From Cyclobacteriaceae bacterium (GTDB lineage: Bacteria; Bacteroidota; Bacteroidia; Cytophagales; Cyclobacteriaceae), in assembly GCA_020832305.1 (NCBI GenBank), contig JAFIEV010000082.1:62001-126000 (forward strand): a stretch of 64,000 bases of DNA, read 5' to 3'. Below, piece by piece: positions 54,788 to 64,000 of this stretch; position 1 is the stretch's first letter, and every line of letters begins with the position of its first letter. Both the position numbers and the translations under genes were made by a program. The notes under the pieces were generated by a model. The model did not search any database. It was not told the DNA's origin and was given only the letters and a program-made list of their open reading frames with translations.

Positions 54788-56596
54788 ATGAATACTCCTT
54801 CCTATACTACGGAGCAGGTTAAAACTTTTCCTGATAAACCTGGTGTATACCGCTTTTACAATGCTGAACAGGTATTAATATACGTAGGAAAAGCAAAAAG
54901 TCTCAAAGCCCGTGTATCGAGCTATTTTAATGACCTGCAGGGTCATAACCGTAAAACACGCAAAATGGTCTCTGAGATTACATCGATTGAGTTTACCCTG
55001 GTAAATACTGAATTCGATGCGTTATTACTTGAAAACAATCTTATTAAGGAGCATCAACCACGGTATAATATATTGCTCAGGGATGATAAAACATTCCCTT
55101 ATATCTGCATAAGTAATGAACCCTTTCCACGGCTATTGTATACCCGAAAATTCGATCCTGAAAAAGGAAAATTTTTTGGCCCCTATGCCAGTGTAGGGGC
55201 AATGAAAAATTTATTGGATCTATTGAGAACTTTATTTCATATCAGAACCTGTTCATTAGCCCTGACAAATGAAAACATCAACAAAGGGAAATTTAAAATT
55301 TGTCTGGAGTATCATATAGGCAGATGCAATGGCCCATGTGAGGCTTTACAAAATGAACAGGAGTATTTAAAGGACATAGACAAGGCAGAAAATATTATTA
55401 AAGGCAATTTATCCCCTGCCAGACATTATTTTAAAGAAGAAATGCAAAAGGCAGCTGCCAGTCTGGAATTTGAAAAAGCACAGCTTTACAAAAATAAACT
55501 CGAACTACTCGAAAAATACCAGGCAAAATCGGTAATTGCCAATGCATCAGTACAGGATGTAGATGTAGCAGCCATAGTCTCAGATGATAAAAGAGCCTAC
55601 ATCAATTATCTCATAATATATAATGGCTGCATTATAAATAGTAAAAATGTAGAAATAAGAAAAAAACTCGATGAAACAGAAGATGAAATTCTGACCCAGG
55701 TTCTCGTAGAATTAAGAAATACCTTTAAAAGTAAAGCTTCTGAAGTTCTTACCAATGTTCCCCTTGCTTATTCACTAAACATAGAGCATAAGGTTCCTAA
55801 AATTGGTGATAAAAGACAACTGCTCGACCTTGCCATAAAAAATGCCATGTATATCAAAAAGGAAAAGCTTAAAGCGAGTGATCCGGATTACTACAGAGAA
55901 AAAAGAGTTTTAAAACAATTACAAGATGACCTGCGGCTAAAGGTTTTGCCTGAACATATAGAATGTTTTGATAACTCAAATCTAATGGGAACCAACCCTG
56001 TAGCTTCGATGGTATGCTTTAAAAAAGGCAAACCTTCTAAAAAAGATTATAGAAAATATAATGTAAAAACCGTAACTGGTCCCGATGATTTCGCTTCGAT
56101 GCGTGAAGTAGTCGGCAGAAGGTATAAGCGAATAATTGATGAAGGGCAGCCTCTTCCCGACCTCATTGTAATTGATGGGGGGAAAGGGCAACTCAATGCA
56201 GCAGTAGAAGCTATTCACGAATTAGATTTATATGGACAAATTCCAATTATTGGGATTGCCAAAAGACTTGAAGAAATATATTTTCCCGGTGATCAATTTG
56301 CAGTGCATATTCATAAAAAATCAGAATCACTAAGATTATTACAATACCTGAGAAACGAAGCACACCGATTTGCTATCACCTTTCACAGACAGAAAAGAAG
56401 TAAAAGTGCTCTGGGGTCAGAGTTGACGGATATTGACGGTATTGGTACTAAAACTGCAGAAAAGCTTTTAAAGCATTTTAAATCCATTAAAAAAATAAAA
56501 GAAGCCTCACCAGAAGAACTCCATCATATAGTGGGGCCTTCTGTTTCAAAAAAAATTATGACGAATTTACAGTCAGATCCAAAATCTAAAGAATGA
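54788..56596 (+). CDS. uvrC: Excinuclease ABC subunit C
   Basis: 602 aa. It makes the two incisions around a lesion in nucleotide excision repair. An N-terminal GIY-YIG nuclease (PGVYRFYNAEQVLIYVGKAK, 15-34), the UvrB-binding UVR region (about 210-240), an RNase H-like C-terminal nuclease and helix-hairpin-helix motifs (IDGIGTKTAEKLLKHF). Length is normal. Confidence 0.97.
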   Translation: MNTPSYTTEQVKTFPDKPGVYRFYNAEQVLIYVGKAKSLKARVSSYFNDLQGHNRKTRKMVSEITSIEFTLVNTEFDALLLENNLIKEHQPRYNILLRDDKTFPYICISNEPFPRLLYTRKFDPEKGKFFGPYASVGAMKNLLDLLRTLFHIRTCSLALTNENINKGKFKICLEYHIGRCNGPCEALQNEQEYLKDIDKAENIIKGNLSPARHYFKEEMQKAAASLEFEKAQLYKNKLELLEKYQAKSVIANASVQDVDVAAIVSDDKRAYINYLIIYNGCIINSKNVEIRKKLDETEDEILTQVLVELRNTFKSKASEVLTNVPLAYSLNIEHKVPKIGDKRQLLDLAIKNAMYIKKEKLKASDPDYYREKRVLKQLQDDLRLKVLPEHIECFDNSNLMGTNPVASMVCFKKGKPSKKDYRKYNVKTVTGPDDFASMREVVGRRYKRIIDEGQPLPDLIVIDGGKGQLNAAVEAIHELDLYGQIPIIGIAKRLEEIYFPGDQFAVHIHKKSESLRLLQYLRNEAHRFAITFHRQKRSKSALGSELTDIDGIGTKTAEKLLKHFKSIKKIKEASPEELHHIVGPSVSKKIMTNLQSDPKSKE

Positions 56597-56599
56597 GTT

Positions 56600-57079
56600 C
56601 TACTGCTCTTTTATCAATCCTTTTCTTTTCAATACGCTTTCTATAAATTTTCTTTCGTTATCGGTATTAAATATTTTAAAGGGCCAGTGGATAATTTGTG
56701 CTTTTGATACAAACAACAAAAAATCATCTTGTCTTTTAGCAGCTCTTTTAATCTGATCCCATTTCAAAGGCATTCCCTGTTTGGGATTGACCTTTATTAA
56801 TATTTGTTGAGAAGAGATTTCATAACTCAACTTATCAAAAAGAACCTTACTCTGTTCCAGTTGAGTTACACCGGCAAATTGTATAAGCCAGAACAATACA
56901 TACAATCCATAGGCTATTATTGCGCCCGTAATCCACCAATGAGACCATATAAAAAATGCTCCGCTCATAATAGCAAGGGCAATTAAAACGACCCACCACT
57001 GTTGCTTTAACACAGCTGCAAGGGCTATTTTTATATACTTGCCTGTTGGCAATTGATACTTTTTCGTCTTTACAATCAT
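56600..57079 (-). CDS. YcxB-like membrane protein
   Basis: 159 aa. Two adjacent membrane helices (about 27-70), then a soluble domain that reads MPLKWDQIKRAAKRQDDFLLFVSKAQIIHWPFKIF, as in YcxB-like (PF14317-type) proteins. Function unknown. Third gene of a run DUF4783 - nadC - this gene; 7 bases separate it from nadC. Confidence 0.7.
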   Translation of the reverse strand: MIVKTKKYQLPTGKYIKIALAAVLKQQWWVVLIALAIMSGAFFIWSHWWITGAIIAYGLYVLFWLIQFAGVTQLEQSKVLFDKLSYEISSQQILIKVNPKQGMPLKWDQIKRAAKRQDDFLLFVSKAQIIHWPFKIFNTDNERKFIESVLKRKGLIKEQ

Positions 57080-57086
57080 ATAATAA

Positions 57087-57947
57087 TTAAAGTAATTTAG
57101 CTTTTAAACTCATATCCAGGCTCTTTGCCGAATGGGTTAAACTTCCAACGGAAATAAAATCAACACCTGTTGCCGCTATCGCACGCACATTTCCTATATG
57201 CACATTTCCTGAGGCCTCCAGAGGTACTCTTTCAGCAACCCAATCCACTGCCAATTGCATCTCCTCTATACTCATATTATCGAGCATAATAATATCTGCA
57301 CCACAATGAAGAGCCTCCTTTACTTCTTCGAGGTTTCTGGTCTCTACCTCAATTTTTAAAGATTTTCCCGTCTTTTTAAGATAAGATTGGGCCCTTTCAA
57401 CCGCCAGGGTGATTCCACCGGCAAAGTCTATATGGTTGTCTTTGAGCATTATCATATCATAAAGTCCTATTCTGTGGTTCTCTCCTCCGCCTATGGCAAC
57501 AGCCCATTTGTCAAGATGTCGCAGACCAGGCATGGTTTTCCTAGTGTCAAGTATTTTTACTTTATAACCTTCTGTTCTTGTAACAAAATCACGGGTAAGT
57601 GTTGCCACGCCACTCATGCGTTGCAGGCAATTGAGCACAACTCTTTCGGTACTTAAAATGGTGTGTGCATATCCTTCAACCTGCATGACAACATCACCAT
57701 TCTTAACTTCAGCGCCATCCTCTGTAAATATATTTAATTGCAGATCATTATCGTATAGTTTGTAAATTTCTCTAACCAAAGCCAAGCCTGCAATAATACC
57801 AGAATCTTTTATCATAAGGGAAGCCAAACCGCGCTGATTATCAGGAATACAAGAAAGGGTGGAATGATCACCATCCCCGAGATCTTCTTCCAAAACACGG
57901 GAAATTAATTGACGCAAATACGGTTTAGTAATGAATTCGGGTATCAC
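57087..57947 (-). CDS. nadC: Nicotinate-nucleotide pyrophosphorylase (quinolinate phosphoribosyltransferase)
   Basis: 286 aa. It converts quinolinate and PRPP to nicotinate mononucleotide in de novo NAD synthesis. Blocks: EEDLGDGDHSTL, LDTRKTMPGLRHLDKWAVAIGGGENHRIGLYD (with the substrate Arg/Lys/His set), KDNHI, EVETRNLEEVKEAL and MLDNMSIEEM. Length is standard. nadA and nadB are not in the window. Confidence 0.97.
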   Translation of the reverse strand: MIPEFITKPYLRQLISRVLEEDLGDGDHSTLSCIPDNQRGLASLMIKDSGIIAGLALVREIYKLYDNDLQLNIFTEDGAEVKNGDVVMQVEGYAHTILSTERVVLNCLQRMSGVATLTRDFVTRTEGYKVKILDTRKTMPGLRHLDKWAVAIGGGENHRIGLYDMIMLKDNHIDFAGGITLAVERAQSYLKKTGKSLKIEVETRNLEEVKEALHCGADIIMLDNMSIEEMQLAVDWVAERVPLEASGNVHIGNVRAIAATGVDFISVGSLTHSAKSLDMSLKAKLL

Positions 57948-57982
57948 GCCACAAAAATAGAAAATGGCGCAAATTTTCCGAC

Positions 57983-58387
57983 TTATTCTTTACTAAAATC
58001 CATAAGGTCGATCAGATAATCGTTATTGATTTTTTTAATGTATACAAGTACCCTGAAAGAACCACCTTCGTAGGTATATTTTCCGATTACATAGGTTAGG
58101 CCTTGCCTTGATGAGCCCTGATGAATATACTGAAATTCAGTACACGGATATTTTCTGAAAAAATCTCTCATTACAAATTCCGCCTGTGTTCTGCTATAAC
58201 CCGATTTTTCACCATCAAAACTCATTTCAACCTGGTTGTTGAAAAGTTTTACCAGATCGCGGCTGCTACCCGCCTTTAGAGCGGCACGCAGATTATTGAT
58301 AACATCAGTCTGTGATTCAGCTACAGATAGTACACCAATAGACATAACCAATATCAAAAATGCAAAAAGTGTGTAATGAATTTTCAT
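57983..58387 (-). CDS. DUF4783 exported protein
   Basis: 134 aa. A signal peptide (about 1-26) is followed by a small alpha+beta domain with SFDGEKSGYSRTQAEFVMRDFF and YVIGKYTYEGGSFRVLVYIKK, which fits DUF4783, an NTF2-like fold common in Bacteroidota. The pocket may bind a small ligand; the function is unknown. It precedes nadC by 35 bases. Confidence 0.82.
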   Translation of the reverse strand: MKIHYTLFAFLILVMSIGVLSVAESQTDVINNLRAALKAGSSRDLVKLFNNQVEMSFDGEKSGYSRTQAEFVMRDFFRKYPCTEFQYIHQGSSRQGLTYVIGKYTYEGGSFRVLVYIKKINNDYLIDLMDFSKE

Positions 58388-58624
58388 TGTATTATTAAGA
58401 GTAGGGCCATCAAAAATAAAAATACATTATTATTATGCATACTTTTATTTTATCAGAGATTTCAAATAATAATCCACAATTATTAAGCCAAAGCAAAATT
58501 TTTTGAGAATTATTTAAAACTGTCTGAAAAAAAATACGTTTATGTCTATCTTTACTAAAGTTATTAAATAAAAGCAAGACAGGCAATTATAGAATTGAGC
58601 TGAATTTATAGCTGAGTTCCTCAA

Positions 58625-59233
58625 ATGAAAATGAAAAGTCTAAGATACTATAGATTATGTCTTCTTATTGGGATTTTATTCCTGGGAGGGATGATATCCT
58701 GTAATGTAAGTGTACGGGAATCATCAATACAAAACGCTGAATTTTTCAAATTGAGAGAATTAATTGATGATCAGGCATTGAGGTTAAGTGAAAACAATGC
58801 ATTACTTTACAAGCAAGCTTTTATTGATGAAGAATTCAGTGATCAATTGCTAATGCATGAAGCCTGCAAATGGGCAAAAGAATTAGAAATATTTAAAGAT
58901 GCAGATTTGAATATTCCGGCACTAAAAAACAGTTATAGTTATTCTATGCATGAAACGGATACAGGTGTTTTACATAAATGGAAATCATTATATCCATATG
59001 AGACAAAAGTAGATGAGTTTCTGGTTTTTAAAAATATTCGAAAAGAGCCTTCCCTTATTAAATCAACCATGAAGTATGGCAATTATCTATATCAAACTGA
59101 AAAATTCTTTGAGTTGAACCTGGTTTACGATGATGATCTGGGGCTTTTACTGAAAGAATATAAAATTGAAGGGTGGAAAAAGCTTTTGAGAAATGATACA
59201 GTTTTTTATAGTTTGGTTGGAGAAATCAGGTGA
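58625..59233 (+). CDS. Hypothetical lipoprotein
   Basis: 202 aa. The lipobox ends at Cys26 (MISC). The mature part is helical at first (NAEFFKLRELIDDQALRLSENNALLYKQA) then mixed, with no motif I recognise. Bacteroidota genomes often encode such proteins next to OmpA-type genes. It is divergent from DUF4783 (237 bases apart) and convergent with the OmpA/PD40 gene (63 bases apart). Confidence 0.6.
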   Translation: MKMKSLRYYRLCLLIGILFLGGMISCNVSVRESSIQNAEFFKLRELIDDQALRLSENNALLYKQAFIDEEFSDQLLMHEACKWAKELEIFKDADLNIPALKNSYSYSMHETDTGVLHKWKSLYPYETKVDEFLVFKNIRKEPSLIKSTMKYGNYLYQTEKFFELNLVYDDDLGLLLKEYKIEGWKKLLRNDTVFYSLVGEIR

Positions 59234-59296
59234 TAAAAAAAGGCCACACACAATGTACAGTGCTGACCCTTTTTACTTTCTATGACTATATAATAT

Positions 59297-61321
59297 TTAT
59301 TTATCCACTACAACAAATTCAACCCTTCTGTTTACAGCCCTGCCACCTAGCTCCCGATCATTAGGGGCGACTGGCTTAGTCTGGCCAAAACCAACAGAAC
59401 TTACCCTCGATGCAGAAACCCCATTGGCAACAAGGTAATTTTCTACCGCCTTGGCACGAAGTTCTGATAGTACCATATTGTCTTCAGGCCTTCCAACATT
59501 ATCGGTATGTCCTGCAATCTGTATTTTAAGGGTAGGGTTATCATCCATTATTTTCATCAAGCGACGCAATTCGGGCATAGATGCAGCCTTTAACTCATGT
59601 TTATTAAAGTCAAAAAAGACGTTATTTAGGCGAACTACAGCACCTTTAACCAAAGGCTCTAGTTTAAGGTCTTGATTCCTTTCCTGAAAATCTTTTACAT
59701 GAGTCAAGTCAATATTGGCATTTTCCGTGATAAAGTCTTTAGCTTCAGCAGTGTATCCATACATATTACCAGCTGGCAAAAGTATTTGAAATTCACCAGT
59801 TTGCGGGTCTGATTCAATAGATCCAATTTGTCTTCCATCAGGAAGTGATTCATAGATAATTTTTGCTGACATTGGCTGTTCATTAATCGCATTATAAACT
59901 TTCCCTTTAATGGTAACAACCGGACTGGGTTGGTGCTCATCGGGGAGTTTAAATCGGAAAATATCCATATTATTCCTTGTAAAGTCTCTTGAAAAATATC
60001 CATATTCGCCGGTTGGCGGGATATTAAAAAAAGAATCGTCACGTTCGGTGTTAATCAGGGGCCCAAGGTTTTCAGGTGTTGACCATTTGGTCCAGGTATC
60101 ATCCAATCTCCGTGTTACGTAAATATCCATTCCCCCATAACCTACATAACCTCTTGAAGAGAAATATAGTGTCTTGTCATCTGCTGCAAGGTAAGGCGCT
60201 GATTCTTCATCTGCTGTATTAACATCGGCACCCATATTCAAAGGTGTTGACCATTTGCCATTACTTTGCAGAAAACTGACATATAAATCCCTTCCTCCAA
60301 AAGATTCCGCCTCCTCCACTGCCATTATCATGACCTGTCGGTTATTGGCCAGAAAAAAATTAGCTTTTTCTGAAACATTGACTAAATTTTCTATTTCAAG
60401 CGGCATTGGTTTAGACCATCCACTTTCATTACGGGTTACAATAGACACTCCTGAGCGCATTTTCCCCCTATTGTTATAACGATTACCCAATGTAAAAATC
60501 CCGGTATTCCCATCTGGTGTGAGCGAACTTATAAAGTTAGGGCCGGGTGTGTTCAAAGGTGGTCCAATATTTACAGCTTCCATCCATTCTCCCTTTTCCT
60601 CATCCCATTGAGAATACCAGATATCCTCCTCGTCATCTATACCACCTACGTTGCCCGGATGGAATTTTCTGCTGAATAGAAGTGTTTTTCCATCAGGTGT
60701 AACTATGGGCCTGAGCTCATTGTAAATGCTATTGATGGTTTCACTGAGTCTCTCTGGATTTACACTCACGATTGCGCTTTCAGAAATAAGCATCTCGTGG
60801 CGAATCGGTACTGTTGAATTAGATATGGCAACAGCGTCAATACCCGGTCTGCGATTCACAACACGTAAATTAAAGACAATTTTTACCGCAGCTACATTGA
60901 AATCTGTAAGATCAAAAAATACATGTAAAATCCTGTTATCTAAAGGTATTTCCTCTGGCTGAAATGTATTAAGCAGGAATTCATTATCTGCTTTATCGTA
61001 AATAAAAATTGCAGATATAGCCCCGGGATTTACAGACTCAACTATGGCGATTTGCCTGATTCTGAAGTTCTCTTCAAAACCTAGCTTAATAAATTCTACC
61101 CTGTCGTCACTATGCGGCATCCAGGCATTTGGAGAATTTCCACTGCCAGGAGTGACATTGGGAGGACCTACAGCCTGGGGGGCAGAAAATTCCCTGGGTG
61201 ACAATTCTGAAGATGCTTCAATAACTTTCGAAGACCACTCAGTGTGAATCTTGGTTTGTGCCGCGAGTATGCCCGTTGTTAGCAAGGTGAACAACAAATA
61301 CAAGTAAAGTAAGCGGTTCAT
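59297..61321 (-). CDS. OmpA-family protein with PD40 beta-propeller repeats
   Basis: 674 aa. Signal peptide (about 1-20), an N-terminal galactose-binding-like domain (about 25-175), PD40/WD40-like repeats (about 190-450; LFSRKFHPGN, LYFSSRGYVGYGGMDIY, GYFSRDFTRNNMDIF), a carboxypeptidase-regulatory-like domain (about 465-535) and a C-terminal OmpA domain (about 550-674) with GHTDNVG and the peptidoglycan-binding NRRVEF. Proteins of this layout (for example PorE) link type IX secretion components to peptidoglycan. The upstream gap is 465 bases. Confidence 0.85.
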   Translation of the reverse strand: MNRLLYLYLLFTLLTTGILAAQTKIHTEWSSKVIEASSELSPREFSAPQAVGPPNVTPGSGNSPNAWMPHSDDRVEFIKLGFEENFRIRQIAIVESVNPGAISAIFIYDKADNEFLLNTFQPEEIPLDNRILHVFFDLTDFNVAAVKIVFNLRVVNRRPGIDAVAISNSTVPIRHEMLISESAIVSVNPERLSETINSIYNELRPIVTPDGKTLLFSRKFHPGNVGGIDDEEDIWYSQWDEEKGEWMEAVNIGPPLNTPGPNFISSLTPDGNTGIFTLGNRYNNRGKMRSGVSIVTRNESGWSKPMPLEIENLVNVSEKANFFLANNRQVMIMAVEEAESFGGRDLYVSFLQSNGKWSTPLNMGADVNTADEESAPYLAADDKTLYFSSRGYVGYGGMDIYVTRRLDDTWTKWSTPENLGPLINTERDDSFFNIPPTGEYGYFSRDFTRNNMDIFRFKLPDEHQPSPVVTIKGKVYNAINEQPMSAKIIYESLPDGRQIGSIESDPQTGEFQILLPAGNMYGYTAEAKDFITENANIDLTHVKDFQERNQDLKLEPLVKGAVVRLNNVFFDFNKHELKAASMPELRRLMKIMDDNPTLKIQIAGHTDNVGRPEDNMVLSELRAKAVENYLVANGVSASRVSSVGFGQTKPVAPNDRELGGRAVNRRVEFVVVDK

Positions 61322-61786
61322 TTTATTATTCGTTTGTTTTGCGATTTCTTACAATATACTTTTTTCTTCTTTTAAATGTTTTAAGCGTTTTCAGACTTGT
61401 AAAAAGAAAAAAGCTACTCAAATTTTTATGCAATATAAGCCGATATAGTACATTTTAAAACTTAAATCAAAAAAAAATATAAAAATTTAAACAATGTATA
61501 TAATTAATTCGGCACAATTGCCTGTATATGCCTCATTATATGAACTTTAAATATAGTAAATTGCTTTGTAAAAAGTTGAATAAATTATGAAAATTGTTTT
61601 CATAAAACCTTTAAATATGATATAATTTATTCGTTAACTTACATTTGATTTGGGTAAGGTGTAACAAAATATATAGATTTTTGACATTTATGAGCAAAGA
61701 TTAAAAAAGAATTTTAGTAACTTCATGGACTTAATCTTCGTAAGATTAACAAGCAAATGGTACCTGTGTGAGTAAATTTTTGCGAA
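61322..61786. other. 465-bp gene-free stretch, very AT-rich
   Basis: No coding frame seen. It probably holds promoters for the OmpA/PD40 gene (minus) and the small ORF (plus), but no consensus promoter was found. A short hairpin TTAATCTT / AAGATTAA (61731-61738 with 61742-61749) lies 37 bases before the small ORF. Confidence 0.4.
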
Positions 61787-61984
61787 ATGCTCAAATACGC
61801 CCAACAAATTCTATCTAAAGTAAGCTTTGATGAGCAACTCTTTGAGAAAGAGCTGCGTAAAAGCATTAAATGGTTACCACCAGAACAAAATCATCAATTG
61901 AGAGACTGGTGCTACCAGGAATATGGTAACAGCTACAATATGATCATTGACAGGTGTTTTACTTCTGTATATGCTTCAAATTAG
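61787..61984 (+). CDS. Small protein, conserved-looking, unknown function
   Basis: 65 aa. It reads as real protein (SFDEQLFEKELRKSIKWLPPEQNHQLRDWCYQEYG) with a helix, a Pro-Pro turn and a second helix. I have the impression that similar short proteins occur in Cytophagales, but cannot search. No domain recognised. It converges with queG, 28 bases apart. Confidence 0.5.
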   Translation: MLKYAQQILSKVSFDEQLFEKELRKSIKWLPPEQNHQLRDWCYQEYGNSYNMIIDRCFTSVYASN

Positions 61985-62012
61985 CTGTTTGGGGGGGAAG
62001 AGTTGAAATGAA

Positions 62013-62981
62013 TCAATTGTTTTTTGAAAATTTCAGCTCTTCTCCCTCAGTATTGTTAAATCGTATATTTCTCATCAGTCCTTCATATTTTGTCCTTTTC
62101 ACGGCTGATTTCTTAAACAAACTCCTGAAGCTTGCTTCCGTCAACTCTATCCAGTCATTTTGCTTCATCCCCTTTAATTCATCAGAAGGATAAAAATCAG
62201 GTTCATTGTGAGCCTTGCTGAAGCGATTCCAGGGACAGACTTCCTGGCAAATATCACAACCGAATATCCAATTATTCAGTTTTCCGGCAAATTCATCAGG
62301 TATTTCGCCTTTGTGTTCAATGGTGAAATAGGATATGCATTTTGAACCATCGACCAGGCCAGGCAGGGGAATGGCGTCTGTAGGGCAGGCATCCATGCAT
62401 TTGGTACATGAACCACAGTAATCTTTAATGGGGCCATCTGCTTCCAGTTCGAGATCACAAATGATTTCAGCCAGAAAAAAATAGCTTCCAAGGCTTCTGT
62501 TTAACAACAGACTGTTTTTACCTTGCCAGCCTATTCCGCTTTTGGCAGCCCAGGTTCTTTCCATCACAGGCGCTGAGTCTGTAAAAACCCGGCCTTCTAT
62601 CTGACCCATTTCAGCTTTTAACTTCTCGAACAGGTTTTGTAACTTTTCTTTAATCACAAAATGGTAGTCCCGGCCATATGCATAACGTGCAATCTGAAAA
62701 GAGTCTGAATGAAAAATGACTTCCTTGGGGGCATAATTATAGATAAGGGATATTACGGATTTAGCTCCTGGTACAAGGGCCCTGGGATCAAGTCTTTTAT
62801 CAAAATGGTTTTCCATATATTGCATGTTCCCATGCATGCCATACTTAAGCCAATCTTCCAGCTTTTTGGCTTCCTCATCTAAAAACCCAGCTTTAGATAT
62901 ACCGCAGTATGCAAAACCAGCTTGCCTGGCCAGTGCTTTTACCTTTTCTGTATTATGCCTTAGTTTATCCTGATGCTTCAC
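62013..62981 (-). CDS. queG: Epoxyqueuosine reductase
   Basis: 322 aa. Last step of queuosine tRNA modification, a cobalamin-dependent reductase with two 4Fe-4S clusters. The cluster motifs are [15 protein letters not shown] and [14 protein letters not shown]. Blocks typical of Que[19 protein letters not shown] and [38 protein letters not shown]. Start one base after the ruvB stop, so co-transcribed. Confidence 0.96.
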   Translation of the reverse strand: MKHQDKLRHNTEKVKALARQAGFAYCGISKAGFLDEEAKKLEDWLKYGMHGNMQYMENHFDKRLDPRALVPGAKSVISLIYNYAPKEVIFHSDSFQIARYAYGRDYHFVIKEKLQNLFEKLKAEMGQIEGRVFTDSAPVMERTWAAKSGIGWQGKNSLLLNRSLGSYFFLAEIICDLELEADGPIKDYCGSCTKCMDACPTDAIPLPGLVDGSKCISYFTIEHKGEIPDEFAGKLNNWIFGCDICQEVCPWNRFSKAHNEPDFYPSDELKGMKQNDWIELTEASFRSLFKKSAVKRTKYEGLMRNIRFNNTEGEELKFSKNN

Positions 62982-62982
62982 T

Positions 62983-64000
62983 TCAATCGAATAAAAAGCC
63001 GGTTTTTCCCTGCTGTGGTATCTTTAAATGCTGATATGCCAGGGAAGTAGCTTCCCTGCCACGCGAGGTTCTCTTGATATATCCCTCCTGTATTAAAAAA
63101 GGTTCATACACTTCTTCAATAGTCTCAGCTTCCTCTCCGCAGGCCGTTGCAATAGTTGATAAGCCAACCGGCCCTCCGTTAAACTTTTGTATAATGGTAT
63201 TCAAAATGCGATTATCCATTTCATCGAGACCATTTTCATCAACGTTAAGCGCTTTGAGGGCGATATTGGCAATATCTAAGGTAATTATGCCATTTCCTTT
63301 TATTTCGGCAAAGTCTCGGGTTCGTCGCAGCAAATTATTGGCAATTCGGGGTGTACCCCTGCTTCTTCTGGCAATTTCATATGCTGCATCTTCTTCAATT
63401 GGTGCTTTCAGGATACCGGCAGATCGTTTAACTATATGGCTAAGCAATTCCGAATTGTAATATTCCAGACGGGCGTTAATGCCAAACCTTGCCCTGAGTG
63501 GAGATGTGAGCAAACCTGCCCTGGTGGTAGCCCCTATTAATGTAAAAGGACTCAGGCTAATTTGTACTGAACGTGCATTTGGGCCTGAATCCAGCATTAT
63601 ATCTATTCTAAAATCCTCCATCGCCGAATAGAGATATTCCTCAACAATCGGGTTAAGCCGATGAATTTCATCTATAAACAAAACATCACCGGCTTCAAGA
63701 TTTGTCAAAAGGCCAGCCAAATCACCAGGTTTATCTAGTACAGGACCCGAAGTTATCTTCAGATTGGCATTCATTTCATTCGAAATAATATGCGACAGTG
63801 TAGTTTTTCCCAGGCCCGGTGGACCATGTAAAAGCACGTGGTCTAAAGACTCCCCTCGTTTTTTTGCCGCCATAACAAAAATCCTGATGTTTTCTACGAT
63901 TTTATCCTGGCCGGTAAAGTCTTCAAAGCTCAGAGGTCTCAGGGCTTTCTCTATCTCCCTGTCAGCGGGATCGAGATATTCCTGATCTCCTTTTAAATAA
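62983..64000 (-). CDS. ruvB: Holliday junction branch migration helicase RuvB, 5' end cut by window edge
   Basis: The frame runs from the stop at 62983 to the window end and is open beyond it; the first visible residues are [20 protein letters not shown], so only a few N-terminal residues are missing. An ATG at 63873 is internal, not the start. Walker [10 protein letters not shown], Walker B FIDEIHRL, sensor 1 GATTRAG and the arginine finger [12 protein letters not shown] are present, with a C-terminal winged-helix DNA-binding domain ([12 protein letters not shown]). With RuvA it drives branch migration. It precedes queG. Confidence 0.97.
   Translation of the reverse strand, partial: YLKGDQEYLDPADREIEKALRPLSFEDFTGQDKIVENIRIFVMAAKKRGESLDHVLLHGPPGLGKTTLSHIISNEMNANLKITSGPVLDKPGDLAGLLTNLEAGDVLFIDEIHRLNPIVEEYLYSAMEDFRIDIMLDSGPNARSVQISLSPFTLIGATTRAGLLTSPLRARFGINARLEYYNSELLSHIVKRSAGILKAPIEEDAAYEIARRSRGTPRIANNLLRRTRDFAEIKGNGIITLDIANIALKALNVDENGLDEMDNRILNTIIQKFNGGPVGLSTIATACGEEAETIEEVYEPFLIQEGYIKRTSRGREATSLAYQHLKIPQQGKTGFLFD

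Noticed and set aside
59233-59275. Possible terminator after the 202-aa lipoprotein gene
   Set aside because: The A-rich and T-rich arms pair only with several mismatches; too weak to list.
1-64000. CRISPR array, tRNA or rRNA genes, prophage or defence system
   Set aside because: No regularly spaced repeats, no tRNA-like cloverleaf or rRNA sequence, and no integrase, transposase, restriction or toxin-antitoxin gene was recognised. The MORN-repeat protein is only YwqK-like by repeat type and has no toxin gene beside it.

Overview
The window is AT-rich chromosomal DNA from a member of the Bacteroidota, most like a Cytophagales-type marine or soil bacterium. Evidence for this: a GldB-like gliding lipoprotein, a SprE/PorW-like lipoprotein, an OmpA/PD40 protein of the type IX secretion and gliding world, many lipoproteins with a Cys lipobox, an ATP synthase a-subunit with a long exported N-terminus, a TonB receptor of the outer-membrane-barrel type, DUF4783 and TMEM220 proteins, and promoters of the Bacteroidota form TTG-N19-TAnnTTTG. 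No rRNA, tRNA, CRISPR array or intact transposase was seen. Layout: 1-3.8 kb holds an exported GH2 beta-mannosidase and a thioredoxin/beta-barrel fusion. 3.8-5.2 kb is a small decayed accessory island: an unidentified ORF and a dinD gene, each broken by one in-frame stop. 5.3-9.2 kb: MORN-repeat protein, hemB, aspS. 9.2-14.2 kb: TonB-family receptor and a GH92 alpha-mannosidase lipoprotein. 14.4-22.4 kb is housekeeping (CHAP-like amidase, recF, pdhA, a TPR membrane protein, ribH, aspartokinase, gmhA, comM-like ATPase). 22.4-30.7 kb is accessory: Tat-exported sugar isomerase-like protein, GNAT-like protein, DUF4114 lipoprotein, SDR, an NCS1 transporter with a tiny co-translated membrane protein, a TPR lipoprotein and TMEM220. 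30.7-34.5 kb: PorT-type barrel, gldB-like, pheA and an orphan histidine kinase. 

From 38.8 back to 34.5 kb (minus strand) lies a nucleotide-sugar operon, ugd - UDP-glucuronate decarboxylase - rfbB - rfbA, which should supply UDP-glucuronate, UDP-xylose and the dTDP-glucose/4-keto-6-deoxyglucose precursors for surface glycans; no glycosyltransferase is adjacent. 38.9-42.7 kb: SRPBCC-like protein, D-2-hydroxyacid dehydrogenase, Tat aldo/keto reductase, small lipoprotein, NUDIX hydrolase. 49.7-42.7 kb (minus) is a long probable operon: M23 peptidase - bactofilin - AtpZ/AtpI-like - small membrane protein - atpB-E-F-H-A-G, ending without atpD and atpC, which must lie elsewhere. 49.8-56.6 kb (plus): SprE/PorW-like, PBP1A and uvrC. 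56.6-58.4 kb (minus): DUF4783 - nadC - YcxB-like. 58.6-64 kb: lipoprotein, OmpA/PD40 protein, a 65-aa conserved-looking ORF, queG, and ruvB cut by the window end. 

The least expected items are non-coding: two copies of a roughly 85-90 bp MITE-like repeat 12 kb apart (27.26 and 39.38 kb), and a canonical promoter followed after about 60 bp by an intrinsic terminator in the 612-bp gap before the NCS1 transporter, which together define a candidate small RNA or attenuated leader. I saw no defence locus, prophage or biosynthetic cluster, and nothing that I can claim as a wholly new multi-gene system.
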